Origin: Reticulitermes speratus
Lineage: Eukaryota > Arthropoda > Insecta > Blattodea > Rhinotermitidae
NCBI GenBank assembly: GCA_021186555.1
Contig: JAJKFL010000006.1
Span: 32,671,478-32,735,477 of the forward strand
Direction of reading: 5' to 3'
Length of the DNA stretch: 64,000 nt
Part shown: positions 22,670 through 32,562 of the stretch, one piece after another
Position numbering within the stretch: position 1 is the stretch's first letter
Layout of the letters: each line of letters begins with the position of its first letter
Made by a program: the position numbers and the translations under genes
Notes under the pieces: model-generated
The model's input: the letters and a program-made list of their open reading frames with translations, nothing else
Database searches by the model: none
Told to the model about the DNA's origin: nothing

Positions 22670-22948
22670 AAGGTAAAGGTAAAGCTGTCCCTGTCCACAC
22701 CACATAGGAGTAAAGATACAGCTCAACGCATTCTTAACCTCGGTGCCAGATGGAGTTTAGTAGTCAACATCACGACCCAGCCGCATTATCCCCGACAGAG
22801 ATCCCCGGTACCCATTGGGTGGGCCCCAGAGCCGGTCTCGATTATTTGAAGACGATAAAAGTCTCTCGTCCCTGCCAGGATTCGAAACCCGGATAGTCCA
22901 GTCCGCAGTGTATTCGCTATACCAACTACGCTATGCCGGCTACTCTCT
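22670..22948 (-). mobile_element. SINE family C, full length, beside a mariner insertion
   Basis: The 3' end at the left is AAGGTAAAGGTAAAGCTGTC, two units of the TTTACC-type tail. The body includes CGCATTCTTAACCTCGG and GGTGGGCCCCAGAGCCGG. The head at the right reads, on the minus strand, GCCGGCATAGCGTAGTTGG (box A) and GGTTTCGAATCCTGG (box B). GTTCTAC at 22663-22669 and 22949-22955 is the likely target duplication. The TA used by the deleted mariner comes directly after it. Confidence 0.88.
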
Positions 22949-22957
22949 GTTCTACTA

Positions 22958-23887
22958 GGTGCGCCCAGAAAGTAATGCAACGCATTTTTTTTCTCGGCCC
23001 AATTTTGTTGGATAAAAATGATATTTTGCGTGCTGTATCTTTAAAATGTCCCGCGTTTATGCACATAGGCGCAATGTTTCCCGCTGGATAGCAGCGCAGT
23101 AGTGAGCTTTCAAAATGGAGTCTGCAAGTGACGTGCGTTCTAAACAGAGAGCAGTAATTGAGTTTCTTTTGGCAGAAAACGAAACGAGTGAATCAATTCA
23201 CAGGCGCTTAAGAAAGGTCTATGGAGACATGGCAGTGGATAAAAGCACCGTCAGCCGTTGGGCGAAGCGATTGGCGTTATCAGAACAAGGACGGGGCAGT
23301 TCCCTCAGCCGGCAAGATCATGGCGACAGTCTTTTGGGACTGTGAAGGAGTCATTCTCATAGACGTGTTGCCCAGTGGCCAAACGATCAACTCGGACGTC
23401 TATGTGGAAACACTGAAGAAGCTGAAGAAGCGTTTCCGGAGAGTTCGTTCCCATAAAGATGCGACAAAAGTGCTTCTTCAACACGACAATGCGAGGCCAC
23501 ACACAAGTCTGCGTACCCGAGAGGCCATCACAAAACTTCAGTGGACTGTCCTGCCTCATCCACCGTACAGCCCGGATCTGGCTCCTTCCGACTACCATCT
23601 TTTCGGTCCCTTGAAAGGTGCAATCCGCGGAAAGAGGTTTGAGGACGACGAGGAAGTCATTGCTGAAGTAAAGAGGTGGTTGCGACAGAGACCTGCAGAG
23701 TGGTACCGCGAAGGCATACAGGCTCTCGCATCTCGGTGGCGTAAGGCCAAAGATTTAGAAGGAGACTATGTTGAAAAATAGGTTTAGGTAGCCAAAGATT
23801 CATGTAATGATGTGACATATTTGAAGTTTTAATAAAATCAATTGTGAATGAGAAAAAAAATGTGTTGCATTACTTTCTGGGCGCACC
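22958..23887 (+). mobile_element. Internally deleted mariner-type transposon
   Basis: 38-bp terminal inverted repeats beginning GGTGCGCCCAGAAAGTAATG (22958-22995, inverse at 23850-23887) with a single mismatch, flanked by TA on both sides (22956-22957 and 23888-23889). At 930 bp it is about 0.4 kb shorter than a normal mariner. The missing part is inside the transposase. The family differs from the element at 19827 in both ends and protein. With intact ends it could still be mobilised by a full-length relative. Confidence 0.93.
23115..23781 (+). pseudogene. mariner-type transposase with internal deletion and frame change
   Basis: The start at 23115 opens a normal N-terminus: a helix-turn-helix region with RAVIEFLLAENETSE and DKSTVSRWAKRL. 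Near 23285-23300 the frame breaks, and the downstream part continues in another frame from about PSAGKIMATVFWDCEG to the stop at 23781. The C-terminal half retains the second and third catalytic aspartates (LLQHDNARPHT and YSPDLAPSDYHLF) with 34 residues between them. The end of the DNA-binding domain, the linker and the first catalytic aspartate are missing, roughly 130 residues. The combination of deletion and frame change makes it non-functional as a transposase. Confidence 0.92.
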
Positions 23888-23889
23888 TA

Positions 23890-24511
23890 GTACAAGCACA
23901 GCATTAACGCTACAGCCGTAACGAAATGTGTCAAATCATTAACTGTACATGTAGTACGCGGCCAAAACTTTTACTGCCTTCACAGTTCCCATGTGCAAGT
24001 TTGGAGCGTGCTGTTCTACGAGGCATGTAAACGGCAACTGTACAAATCGATGAAAAATTCTGAACAAATGTGGTTCTGTATTCTGCACGCTGTGGGGTAA
24101 TGTCGCTGATTATCATCCCCAAGTTACGATCACCAGTCTCTGTTTGACTATTAACGGTACATTCAACAATCCAGTTAAACCACTGGTACACTTAGTAAAT
24201 GCTCTGTCGCTGATGCAATTATGTGATTATTAAATACAATTCGATGTGTCGTTAAATATAAATGGACCTGGCAGAGCTCAAATAGGCAATTCTTCAAGTT
24301 TCAATTTCGCCACCACAGTACAGGTTTACAGTGGCACGTACCTCAGCTCAAAATGCACCATTATGTTCATACAGTACGAGCAACATCCACTACATCCGCT
24401 ACTTCGAGCCTAGTAACATATGGTCGTCATCATAATCATTATCATCGTCGTCGTCGTCAAGAGCAGCCTATCGGTCTGTTCCGGCCTTGCGGAATTTCAG
24501 GTGTTAAAAGA
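23890..24511. other. Unassigned stretch ending in a microsatellite
   Basis: No gene recognised. A CAT/CGT trinucleotide run (TCATCATAATCATTATCATC, then CGTCGTCGTCGTC) lies at about 24425-24459, just before the SINE at 24512. Confidence 0.5.
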
Positions 24512-25025
24512 CATTTTCTTTCGTGAAGGGCCCCGCAGCAGATGCTACGGACGCACCGCAGCCTTGAGGCTTATTGTGCAACCCTGTGATGATGATAATG
24601 AGTAGTTTTTCCGTATTTCCGTGTAATGGAGCACCGGTGGAATGAAAATGATAGGGGAAAACCGAAGTGCTCGGGGAAAAACCTGTTCCAGTGACATTTT
24701 GTCCACCACAAATCCCACATGGACTGACCTGAGATTTTTTTTTTTATTTTTTTGCCTGTCCGGGGTTTTTCCCCTTTTGATCCATTTGTGTACTGTTTAA
24801 ATCCTTTCGTCCTTCATGTCACTTTACGTTCCATACTACCGTCCTTACGACAAACACAACACAAACATCCATGCCCCCGGTGGGATTCGAACCCACGATC
24901 CTAGTAAGCGAGCGGCCGAAGGCCCACGCCTTAGACCGCACGGCCATTGGGATCGGCTAGCATCGAACCCGGGCCTCCTCGGTGACAGGCCGGCGACTAA
25001 CCGCCTGAGCCACGGCACGGCCGTG
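24512..25025 (-). mobile_element. SINE family B, split by another SINE
   Basis: The left part, 24512-24735, carries family B landmarks: GGGCCCCGCAGCAGATGC, ATTGTGCAACCCTGTGAT, GGAGCACCGGTGGAATG and CACATGGACTGACCTGAG. The head resumes at about 24960 with ATCGAACCCGGGCCTCC (box B complement) and GACTAACCGCCTGAGCCACG (box A complement). The uninterrupted copy at 36757 shows these two parts are normally continuous. The 222 bp between them are the separate SINE annotated below. Confidence 0.85.
24736..24957 (-). mobile_element. SINE with family A head and a different body, inserted in SINE B
   Basis: On the minus strand the head is almost identical to family A: GGCCGTGCGGTCTAAGGCG (box A) and GTGGGTTCGAATCCCACC (box B), starting GCCGATCCCAATGG. 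After GGGGGCATGGATG the body diverges: it has GGTAGTATGGAACGTAAAG, ACAAATGGATC and GGGGAAAAACCCCGG, none of which occur in the copies at 12082, 35790, 48282 and 58347. The A-rich tail appears as T runs at the left. A target duplication is not clear (CTGAGAT against CTAGCAT). Confidence 0.8.
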
Positions 25026-25808
25026 TTATGACATTAATGTAACCGCAATCAATACGTCAGGAGCAAATGCGCAAAGCATATTCTGGTTTGAGATGAAATT
25101 TGCTATATTTTATAGTGCCTTAACAGGTTCTATTCTCTTCCGCTAAGGTTAATGGCAGCCAGGTTCGAGACAAACCCGCCAGCTGCAGCGTCTGCGGTGG
25201 CCCTCTGTCGGAATGACTGCCACCTCCAGTATACATTTTCTGTCAACACGTAACATTCATCAGCATCAGATGCAACTTCGCAGACGTAATGCGGCGAGAC
25301 AAGACCATTTTACAGCAAAGGTAAATGGAGGTCCTCGCAAGTATCAAGTACTACGGAAGATCAATTAGGATGTGGGTTAGGTACATGTGTGACAGAGACA
25401 GAACAGCCACCCACCCATCCTAACCCTTGCTTTCACGGTAAGAGCGGGTGTGCGGAAGGGGTAAGGGAGTGCTGAATGCCGTATTATTGATTCGCTTGGC
25501 TCAGTCGGTAGGTCACTCTATTCTCTGTGTGTTATGTGCAGCCTGGAAGGAGAAAGAGACACAAAGACAGGCCCACTATAAGCAGAATTACTTCTGCGAC
25601 TACCGTCAACCTCCTGTCGCCATTCGGCAACCCGCTTAATCATCCTTTACCACGGTCCAACACAAGACAAGCAAACTGATTGCAACTACATTGTCTTCGG
25701 TAAACAAGCCAAAGCTTTCATGTGTTCATTTCACGCCCTGTTGTCTCTGCCAGGCCAGTCAGATGTAAGCAAAACAGTTTTAATTTAATTTCGGATTAGC
25801 GCAGTGGC
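25026..25808. other. Unassigned stretch with a tRNA-like half
   Basis: Around 25492-25515 CTTGGCTCAGTCGGTAGG resembles a box A region, but no box B follows, so it is only a possible SINE relic. No gene recognised. Confidence 0.4.
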
Positions 25809-27008
25809 TGTTTCATTTACGGGTTATTTGTGAATGAAGCAGGTAATAAAACAGATGTTTCATGTACGGGTTATCTGTGGATGAAGCACATAATGAAACA
25901 GATGTTACATGTACGGGTTATTTGTGAATGAAGCACATAATGAAACAGATGTTTCATGTGCGGGTTATCTGTGGATGAAGCACATAATGAAACAGATGTT
26001 ACATGTACGGGTTATTTGTGAATGAAGCACATAATGAAACAGATGTTTCATGTGCGGGTTATCTGTGGATGAAGCACATAATGAAACAGATGTTACATGT
26101 ACGGGTTATCTGTGAATGAAGCACATAATGAAACAGATGTTACATGTACGGTTATTTGTGAATGAAGCACATAATGAAACAGATGTTACATGTACGGTTA
26201 TTTGTGAATTAAGCACATAATGAAACAGATGTTTCATGTAGGGTTATCTGTGGATGAAGCACATAATGAAACAGATGTTACATGTACGGGTTATTTGTGA
26301 ATGAAGTACATAATGAAACAGATGTTACATGTACGGGTTATTTGTGAATGAAGCACATAATGAAACAGATGTTTCATGTACGGGTTATCTGTGGATGAAG
26401 CAATAACCGAACAGGTGTTTACATGTACGGGTTATCTGGGGAAATGAAGACATAATGAAACAGATGTTACATGTACGGATTATTTGTGAATGAAGTACAT
26501 AATGAAACAGATGTTATCATGTACGGTTATTTGTGAATGAAGCACATAATGAAACAGATGTTTCATGTACGGGTTATCTGTGATGAAGCACATAATGAAA
26601 CAGATGTTCATGTACGGGTTATTTGGGGAATGAAGTACATAATGAAACAGATGTTACAGTACGGGTTATTTGTGATGAAGCACATAATGAAACAGATGTT
26701 TCATGTACGGGTTATCTGTGGATGAAGCAAATAACCGAACAGGTGTTTCATGTACGGGTTATCTGTGCATGAAGCACATAATGAAACATGTTTCATGTAC
26801 GGGTTATCTTTGGATGAGGCACATAATGAAACAGATATTTCATGTACGGTTTATCTGTGGGTTAAACAAATAACCGAACAGGTGTTTCATATACCGGTAT
26901 CTGTTTGAAGCACATAGTGAAATATTTTTCATATACGAATATCTGTAGATGAACACAATGAAACATGTTTCATATACAGGTAAATGCAGATGAAGCACAT
27001 AATAAACA
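25809..27008 (+). repeat. 47-bp satellite, about 26 copies
   Basis: The unit can be written as TGTTTCATGTACGGGTTATC followed by TGTGGATGAAGCACATAATG and AAACAGA. Successive CATGTACGGG occurrences are 47 bp apart (25861, 25908). Two versions occur, one with GTTTCAT...ATCTGTGGATG and one with GTTACAT...ATTTGTGAATG, and they alternate over the first six copies. A third version with CAAATAACCGAACAGG recurs three times (near 26400, 26720 and 26860). Copies past 26880 are much more diverged and include small deletions. The unit is not a multiple of three and shows no conserved reading frame. Confidence 0.96.
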
Positions 27009-27254
27009 TATTTCTCTCATTCCTCCGATTCAGATGTAGCAGCAAAGGGCGCGGCACTGTCGTCAACACTACCAAAATAACAAAAATTGGCAAGTCATGT
27101 AGCAGGCATGGGATAGTCGAGAAGCAATCAGAATTTTCGACACAAAACTCGAGTGTAACAAACCACATAGGAAACAGAGGCGTAGAAGGGAGGATAATAC
27201 TAAAATTTATCTTAAAGGTACAGAATGTGCTCAGTATTAGGTAGGGATATTGTA

Positions 27255-27350
27255 ATGAAATGAACTGTTGGGTTCCATAAAAAGCGGGGAATTTCTGAAG
27301 CAGCTGGGCGACAATTGGAAACAACGCTTTCTTTAGAATCCTGAAATGAC
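27255..27350 (-). repeat. FPAFYGT-type dispersed repeat, short fragment
   Basis: The minus strand reads [20 protein letters not shown], matching the block in the copies at 4277 and 45268. Nothing recognisable of the repeat follows downstream. The surrounding 141-codon minus-strand frame (26929-27354) combines this fragment with satellite edge sequence and is not a gene. Confidence 0.55.
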
Positions 27351-28875
27351 ACATCGAATATTAAGTTCCAAAATATGCGACCTTTGCTAAAGGTTTTCCG
27401 GCATGTTCTTTAGCTTCCGGTTTGACGGAGATTTAAACCTTTACAGCTAGGCATGCGAAATGTTGTACACACACTGGCCTTACACATACCTACAAATTAC
27501 GTAGAACGCATATTTGCAAGTCAAGAATCATAAATCAGGCGATCGCATGAAACGCTGAGGATACATTCCACTAATTTACTGTACATACAGCATGTACTTA
27601 CGAAATAAGCACTTCGCAATAATGATAATTCAATTCAATGGGTATTTATTAACGTGCAGGCTTAACAGCACAAGTGCCAAGTACAAAGCCGGCACAAAAC
27701 CACAAATAAAACAAAAACAATACACACAAAACAAAACACTAAAGAAAGAAAACAAAAACAAATATATAGAAAAACAATACAAAAGAAGTACTGGGGCAGA
27801 AATTCTATATATCCTAATACTACTACTACTACTACTACTACTAATAATAATATAATAATAATAATGTCCGTAGACCTCAACATGTATACAACAAGAAACT
27901 AGGCTTTATGAGTGCTGATCGGTACGTCTCTTTTATTTTAATATTAGTGCCGACAATTGGAAATTTACTTCACGTAACTAAAAATTACTATAATAATCGT
28001 AAAATGTATCGTCCATTATCACAAGTCGTACAGGATCAACATACTGGCCTACCGCAGTACTGACGTATCAGCAGATATGCCTACTGGGCATGCCACAGTG
28101 AATATCAGAAGCTGTGAGAAGCCGTGTCATAGGCGATAACAGTAAACGGGGCAAAGCATTTACCTGCCTCTTCCGACAGTGTTCAGAATCCACAGCGGTA
28201 CTTTATCTTACTGTAGCCGACGTATGCTCACAGCTTCGCATCCGCTGATGATGTGGGTGCGATGCAGTAAAATCAATTCATTTTCAACCGTGTGAACACA
28301 TCTGTGATCAACTGTTACCGTATACAAAAAAAGACAGCAACAGACGCAGAGCGACACGTTTTCAGTCGGTTTACATAGCACACGCCGCTTACTGCCTGGG
28401 TTACAATGACAGAATTCGCGGAGTCAACATTTGAAGCCCGGAACTAGAACGGACTGGTACGTATTATACAGTAAATCATCTTTAAAATGGATCCTCTATT
28501 AACGGAAATCAATGCTAATCTAAAAGAATGTCTTATCATGTGAAAGGACTAAAAATAATGTACACATACCAGGTCTACTGTACACGACGGTGTTTCAGGC
28601 AGAAATAGACAGAAAAATCACTTTAGTGGAAAAAGCTTTGCTTCTACACACACTGTTCATATACGCCTATTTGTTTTCATACTGCGCTCTCTAGAACTAC
28701 ACAGCAAGGGCATTCCTGTGCTGCATTAAGCCCTACCTTCGCCAACACACTCGTATGTGCAAAATACTCTAGTACTTCACCCAACGTACTTTCAAAAAGT
28801 CAAGAAAAACGTAAACGCGAACTGCTCAATAACAATGAAGTGAACATGCCGCATAACATACAGGTGTAGTTTGAG
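27351..28875. other. Unassigned stretch with a trinucleotide microsatellite
   Basis: A CTA run (about eight units) changes into an AAT-type run at 27817-27865. The A-rich 27690-27785 region is low complexity. No gene was recognised. Confidence 0.5.
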
Positions 28876-29036
28876 TCTTTCTTAACCTTCGGCACAAGAC
28901 GAAGGTGCGGGGTCAACCTCATGTCCCAGCTTTTAATTCGGTGGCGCAGTATCAAAAACCCGCCCACGCCGGTAATTTAATCTCCTTTCTTCGGTCATCC
29001 AGCCGGTATCCTAGTGACCAATGTGACTGAGCTAAT
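28876..29036 (-). mobile_element. SINE family C, very old copy
   Basis: Weak but ordered family C landmarks: TTCTTAACCTTCGGCAC, GGGGTCAACCTCATGTCCC, then CATCCAGCCGGTATCC and AGTGACCAATGTGACTGAGC where the tRNA-like head is expected. The middle is partly deleted. Confidence 0.5.
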
Positions 29037-30799
29037 CTTGACTACGAAGTTCGGTTCATCAAAGGGCAGAGTTTATTCCCGTTGATCTACCACGACACAG
29101 GGTAGACCTAATTACTGTGTTGCAGTCTATTTTAAAACCTACCTGTGGTAAACTGTAGATTGCCCGAAAAGAGGAAAAATTTTAATTTTCTTTATGATTA
29201 TCCAACCCTCTAAATTATTCGTCAGCAATGAAAGAAATTGCCGAGACGCTTGTAATACCAAGGGCAAAGGAAAGCAAAATCATAAAAAAAAACACACCGC
29301 AACGCAATTTAGTTGCATGAAGTGACGGGGCATCAAACTCAGTTCCATTTTATGGGAGTTTGTAATCCCCATTAATACCACAATGATCGCTGTAACAGTC
29401 CCCTGGTCTTGCGAGACGTGTCGATTTCACTCCTTTCTGATTTAAAACAACGGTTTTCAGGTTTTCCTTAGTTCATCCCGGATAATGCTGGTAGAGAACC
29501 CTAAAAATATGGCACTATCTCATTCATCTCAAGTCCTTCTCAACTATACCAACCACACACAATCATTCAGAAATGCCTTATAAGACACCACACACCGTGC
29601 ACACTTGGCGAGTAGCCGTAAACAAACACCCAACATTGAAACAACCAGTGAATCGCGCATCGCAGTTTGAAAAACGCAGTCACTCTCTCATTCTTAGAGA
29701 AATATGGAAAGTTACTGTTCTGCCATCTTCCTTCTTTCTTCCCAACTCTTCTCCTAGCCCTTCAACAACATTCTTCTGCATCTCCCAATACCGCCAAAGC
29801 ATTCAGTAGGCCCTATATCCCTAACATCTCTAGCCTACATCTAGCCTATTCGAAACCTGTAAAGCCTTTAACAGCTTTAGAATTCCACCTGTATAGCCTG
29901 AATTTATCTGCCTGCCTGAGAGGACACTGCAACCACTTGATACCGATCAACTTCCACCGTTCCAGTGCCTGTCGATTTAAACGCTTTCCCCCGTCCCAAA
30001 GCAATAGGTATGTGTTGCTCAATCCCTTTACAATGATGCAGCATCATAGGGTTTGTGATACGTCCATCGAACGGCAAAACGTGTAACTGTGATGACGTAC
30101 AAATGCAGTTGAGAACAGGTTCACAATTGGTCTTTAGAACATATTAAGAAATAAATATACATTACGCAAGTCCGTAAAACACAATTAAAATTATTAAAAT
30201 TGTTAAAACTGTTATGGTCATAAACAGGAACAATATGTGTGGTTAGAGGTTCTACCACAACTGTTACGAATACTGTTTACAGATTTCACTTCCTTTGCTA
30301 CTCCAAAGTTGTCTTAGAATCATCTCCAGTCCGAGTATATCGATGTGGATTCATTCCAATTATAATTATGCAAGTGGGCTTCCACATTTGCTGATCCACA
30401 GTTCCAGCGGGGAGCTAGTAAGTAAATGATAGGCGGATAGCTTTATGTTGTATGCTTAATATTGCATTTGTCTGAGATGGTGCGTCTATATGTTGTGCAG
30501 GTTGTATTTGGACTCTAGTTTGGTTTGGATAAATACTGATTTCGTACTATTAACGACACAACGTGATGACATTCTTTAAAACAGTTAAGATCAGTTAATC
30601 ATCCGCCCTAATCTATAAGCAAGAATCGATTAACACTGCTGAAACAGAATTCAGGAACAATCTTAATCAAATGAAACACACTCTGAACGCCTGAGGCTGT
30701 GGCATTAAATTCGAACGCAATGACATAACGTAAATGTCCGGAATAACTGTGAAACATTCCATGTATCGCAGACGGCATAACATCAAATGCTTAACAAAT
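29037..30799. other. Unassigned stretch
   Basis: The frame 29667-30086 (139 codons) and its neighbour are serine- and proline-rich without a recognisable domain. I see no splice-supported exon and no transposon signature. Confidence 0.4.
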
Positions 30800-30955
30800 A
30801 CCACGAAGTAGTCTCCCTCCAGCAGCTGATAGTCGTCCAGCTGGGCAAGTAATTCCCCGCCTCTTAAGGACGCCGAAAGTTCATTTCCATGTTCAAAACA
30901 GCCCACACTGGAGCCCACCTACCTTATCCAGTGGACACCTTCACGTGGTACGTAT
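30800..30955 (+). repeat. FPAFYGT-type dispersed repeat, shifted-frame copy
   Basis: CAGCAGCTGATAGTCGTCC, AAGTAATTCCCCGCCTC, GAAAGTTCATTTCC and ACTGGAGCCCACCTACC follow the order of the 4277 and 45268 copies (AGAAGCTAACAG, AGAAATTCCCCGCG, GAAGGTTCATTACC). Divergence is high and the frame differs from that copy. Confidence 0.45.
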
Positions 30956-31030
30956 TTAAGATCCACCGGCCACATCGTCCGAAACAAAATAATTAAATTG
31001 TTTCGGTTAGTTTTAGTAAACTAATAAAAA

Positions 31031-31202
31031 TTAAAAGGTAAAGTTCGCCCTATAACATGCCATGAAAGCACAGAAGTGAAACAGAGGTATAACTCTACCC
31101 TTTCTTTAACCTCGGCGCTAGTGGGGTGGTCGACGCAACTCCCCGGCCGCTTTACCCCCGGGAGAGATAAGCGGTACCCACTGTACAAGAGGCTGCGTGG
31201 GC
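31031..31202 (-). mobile_element. SINE family C, 5'-truncated
   Basis: The left end AAAAGGTAAAGTTCGCCC is the complement of the family tail. It is followed by CATGCCATGAAAGCAC, TTTAACCTCGGCGCTAG and ACCCACTGTACAAGAGGC. It stops at GGCTGCGTGGGC, before the tRNA-like head, which is typical of 5' truncation. Confidence 0.8.
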
Positions 31203-31334
31203 TGTTTTGGTCACGCATTGTTAAAACTAATTCTAAAATAAAAGATCAAATATGAGGCGTGGATTTCTTAATTGTCTGCGTACTTAAATGGAAGGAGACT
31301 GGTAAGATACTGCGATGTGTCTTCTGTCAGACGG

Positions 31335-31530
31335 GAGATGTTAGCCTGGATGATCATGGTCATTAGTGCTTATCGGTCTTCTTTCCCAGAGGAAGAGAGT
31401 TTGAACCCTGCCGGTAAGATGAATGAGTATTACTTTTTGCCACTGCATCTCATCCCTCCACTCACTGGCTGTCACACACTAATCACTAGTAATGACCTGC
31501 ATAACCATCACATGTAACGTGTGAGACGTT
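31335..31530 (+). mobile_element. Possible tRNA-derived SINE, single copy
   Basis: GGATGATCATGGTCATTAG resembles a box A region and GAGAGTTTGAACCCTGCC a box B region, about 60 nt apart. The sequence after them has no relative in the window. Class and ends are uncertain. Confidence 0.35.
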
Positions 31531-32040
31531 TGTGGCAGCCACAGAGGCGACGGTTGTGTAGACGACGAAATGGCAGTATGGATCAAAACCAGTAAAAGTG
31601 GTAATAGTAGAACAGACCGTACTGGCGTTGTAATTCGAAGTCTCTGCAAGCTAACACCGAAGTTTATCTACGTAGGCCATATGATCCTTAACCGATTCCA
31701 TCACCCATCCTCAGAACTTATTTCCCTACAGGCCACTCACCTTAATTAATGCTGTCCTTTCGCTTCGTCGATCTATGCTACCCGAACGGGTCTCACCAAC
31801 TATCCATACTGCACAGTACACGAACACGTACGCTATCGCTTCCTAGTGGCTTTGGTTCAAATTCCATTCCAAAGCACTAGCACCCTAACTAAACGAAAGA
31901 CACAGCCCGTATGTCTTTCTTCTGAAACAAAAACCTCCTACTCAAAATAAACATAAGCCAACTCACATAAAAAAGTACCAAACGTGAAACTGATAGAACG
32001 AAAACCCCCTGTTCTAAAAAAAATGCTAAGTATGTACTGG
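31531..32040. other. Unassigned stretch
   Basis: No gene or repeat recognised. Confidence 0.4.
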
Positions 32041-32285
32041 GCAGCCTTGATAGCATAGCTGTTAGTCACGAAGCTACGGGCTGGACCTCTGAGGAATCGT
32101 GATTCGAATCCCGGCAGTAGCAAGACACTTATTTCTTCTTCGAAGCATCCAGAATAACTCTGAGGCCTACCCAACCTCCTACTCGATACCGGCGGTAAAG
32201 TGGTCGGGGGGTCAGCTGACCATTCACCCCAACCTAGAACCAGGTTAACAACGAAAGGAGCTAAAACTCCACTCCCCATAAGCTG
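32041..32285 (+). mobile_element. SINE family C, plus-strand copy
   Basis: Head with TAGCATAGCTGTTAGTCACG (box A) and GTGATTCGAATCCCGGC (box B), then CTTCTTCGAAGCATCCAG, CCTACCCAACCTCCTACTC, GGTAAAGTGGTCGGGG and CAGCTGACCATTCACCCC. Minor rearrangements occur near the 3' end. Confidence 0.82.
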
Positions 32286-32440
32286 TCATGATGTCTATAG
32301 AGACTTTGATACTACGAACACTCCGGCTACCAAGGATGAAACTTTCTCCTTTTATTGTTTAATCAACAGAGATGTTGGCCTATGAATCAAACAACCTATT
32401 TACACTACGCATACAAGACACTGTGTTACAAAATTCTCTC

Positions 32441-32562
32441 CCAATGAATAGGGGTTGGGTGGGCCCCAGATCGGGTCAGGACGTTTCAGACAAGAGAAAA
32501 CTCTCTTGCCCCTGCCGGGAATCTAACCCCGGACAGCCAAAGCATAAATTAACCAGACCTAC
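32441..32562 (-). mobile_element. SINE family C fragment
   Basis: CCAATGAATAGGGGTTGGG, GTGGGCCCCAGATCGGG, GACAAGAGAAAACTCTC and CCCCTGCCGGGAATCTAACC are in family order and cover the centre and box B. Both the 3' third and the 5' end of the tRNA head are missing. Confidence 0.75.

Noticed and set aside
23305-23598. Minus-strand 97-codon frame
   Set aside because: Antisense to the deleted mariner transposase.
26537-26725. Repetitive 62-codon frame reading KHIMKQMFHVRVIC
   Set aside because: It lies inside the 47-bp satellite and arises from local one-base length changes between units; no frame is kept along the array.
25809-27008. CRISPR-like array
   Set aside because: Units are contiguous 47-bp repeats without unique spacers, in a eukaryotic context with SINEs and mariner elements.
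26929-27354. 141-codon minus-strand frame as a gene
   Set aside because: It joins the edge of the 47-bp satellite to a fragment of the FPAFYGT-type repeat and has no domain of its own.
29667-30086. 139-codon serine/proline-rich frame as a gene
   Set aside because: Low similarity to anything I know and a likely chance frame in pyrimidine-rich DNA.
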